Translations under genes and position numbers: made by a program
Source of the DNA: Pseudarthrobacter sulfonivorans
Lineage (GTDB): Bacteria > Actinomycetota > Actinomycetes > Actinomycetales > Micrococcaceae
DNA length: 64,000 bases
Direction of reading: 5' to 3'
Assembly: GCF_024391045.1 (NCBI RefSeq)
Contig: NZ_JANFCZ010000002.1
Coordinates: forward strand, 62,001 to 126,000
Shown here: positions 63,635 to 64,000 of the stretch, piece by piece
Numbering within the stretch: the stretch's first letter is position 1
Layout of the letters: each line of letters begins with the position of its first letter
Notes under the pieces: model-generated
Databases searched by the model: none
Seen by the model: the letters and a program-made list of their open reading frames with translations, nothing else
What the model was told of the DNA's origin: nothing

Positions 63635-64000
63635 TCAGGCGGCCTGCGCTCCCTTGATGGCTTCCATGACGCGGTCGGTGACCTCGTCGATGCCGCCGAT
63701 GCCGTCAACCCGGGTCAGGATGCCACGGTCGGCATACTTGGCCACAACGGCTTCGGTCTGCTCGTGGTAGAGGTCCAGTCGGTGACGGATAACGGCTTCG
63801 TTGTCGTCACTCCGGCCGGTTTCCTTGGCACGGCCCAGGAGGCGTGCCACGAGTTCCTCATCGTCTGCAGTCAGCTGCAGGACGACGTCGAGCTTTTCCT
63901 CGCTGCTGGCGAGGATCCCGTCGAGGTAATCCACCTGCGCGGTGGTGCGCGGGTACCCGTCCAGGAGGAAGCCGTTTTCGACGTCGGACTCGCCGAGCCG
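63635..64000 (-). CDS. adk: Adenylate kinase, 5' end outside the window
   Basis: The last 121 residues of the enzyme that interconverts ATP + AMP and 2 ADP. Seen: GFLLDGYPRTTAQVDYLD (the AMP-binding DGFPR region, here DGYPR), RLLGRAKETGRSDDNEAVIRHRL with the LID-closing Arg residues, and a short C-terminal helix. The long zinc-type LID insert is absent; this is the short form common in actinobacteria. The frame runs to the window edge without a start. Confidence 0.95.
   Translation of the reverse strand, partial: RLGESDVENGFLLDGYPRTTAQVDYLDGILASSEEKLDVVLQLTADDEELVARLLGRAKETGRSDDNEAVIRHRLDLYHEQTEAVVAKYADRGILTRVDGIGGIDEVTDRVMEAIKGAQAA

Overview
The window is about 64 kb of high-GC DNA that reads as the chromosome of a Micrococcaceae actinobacterium, most likely Arthrobacter or Pseudarthrobacter. 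The evidence is mycothiol biosynthesis genes (mshA, ino1), the actinobacterial order rplM-rpsI-glmM / glmS-acpS-nnr / alr-tsaE-tsaB-rimI-tsaD, the TreX-TreY-TreZ trehalose set, an extended ribosomal protein L17, and many GTG starts with 4-nt GTGA/ATGA overlaps. I see no rRNA, tRNA, CRISPR array, prophage or complete insertion sequence.

Left part (1-34.5 kb): the 3' end of a glutamate-cysteine-ligase-like gene; a minus-strand operon alr-tsaE-tsaB-rimI-tsaD (D-alanine supply and tRNA t6A modification); a divergent sugar kinase / GH4 glycosidase pair around a perfect 28-bp palindrome; mshA, fhs and ino1, with a DUF559 nuclease-like gene between inverted copies of a 59-bp palindromic repeat; an aldo-keto reductase; treX-treY-treZ; a large membrane hydrolase-like protein; nnr, acpS and glmS; coaA and a Tat-type M15 peptidase lipoprotein; an AT-richer GT87 membrane protein gene; mscL; glmM; rpsI-rplM.

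Middle part (34.8-53.5 kb): an accessory block between rplM and truA. It holds two tandem, paralogous tad (Flp pilus) loci with the same order flp-tadE-tadG-cpaB-cpaE-cpaF-tadB-tadC. One prepilin peptidase precedes the first locus only. Both loci have a hairpin between flp and tadE, which could let pilin mRNA exceed assembly mRNA. Next to them are an Hpt-like protein without its phospho-histidine, an OmpR-type response regulator, and a divergent membrane histidine kinase that are plausible regulators.

Right part (53.5-64 kb): truA-rplQ-rpoA-rpsK-rpsM-rpmJ-infA on the minus strand, without rpsD. An S58 peptidase and a sugar ABC transporter without an ATPase gene then interrupt the operon before map and adk, which continue it. 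A second, unrelated 68-bp palindrome lies at the transporter/map junction.

The best candidates for something undescribed are (i) the 59-bp palindrome family with a conserved asymmetric centre and its nuclease-like passenger gene, (ii) a 14-mer recurring in linkers and intergenic DNA, including a 99-bp in-frame inverted-repeat insert in the second cpaF, and (iii) the double tad locus with a degenerate Hpt protein. Several genes also show -10 boxes 6 to 8 nt before the start codon, which suggests leaderless mRNAs.
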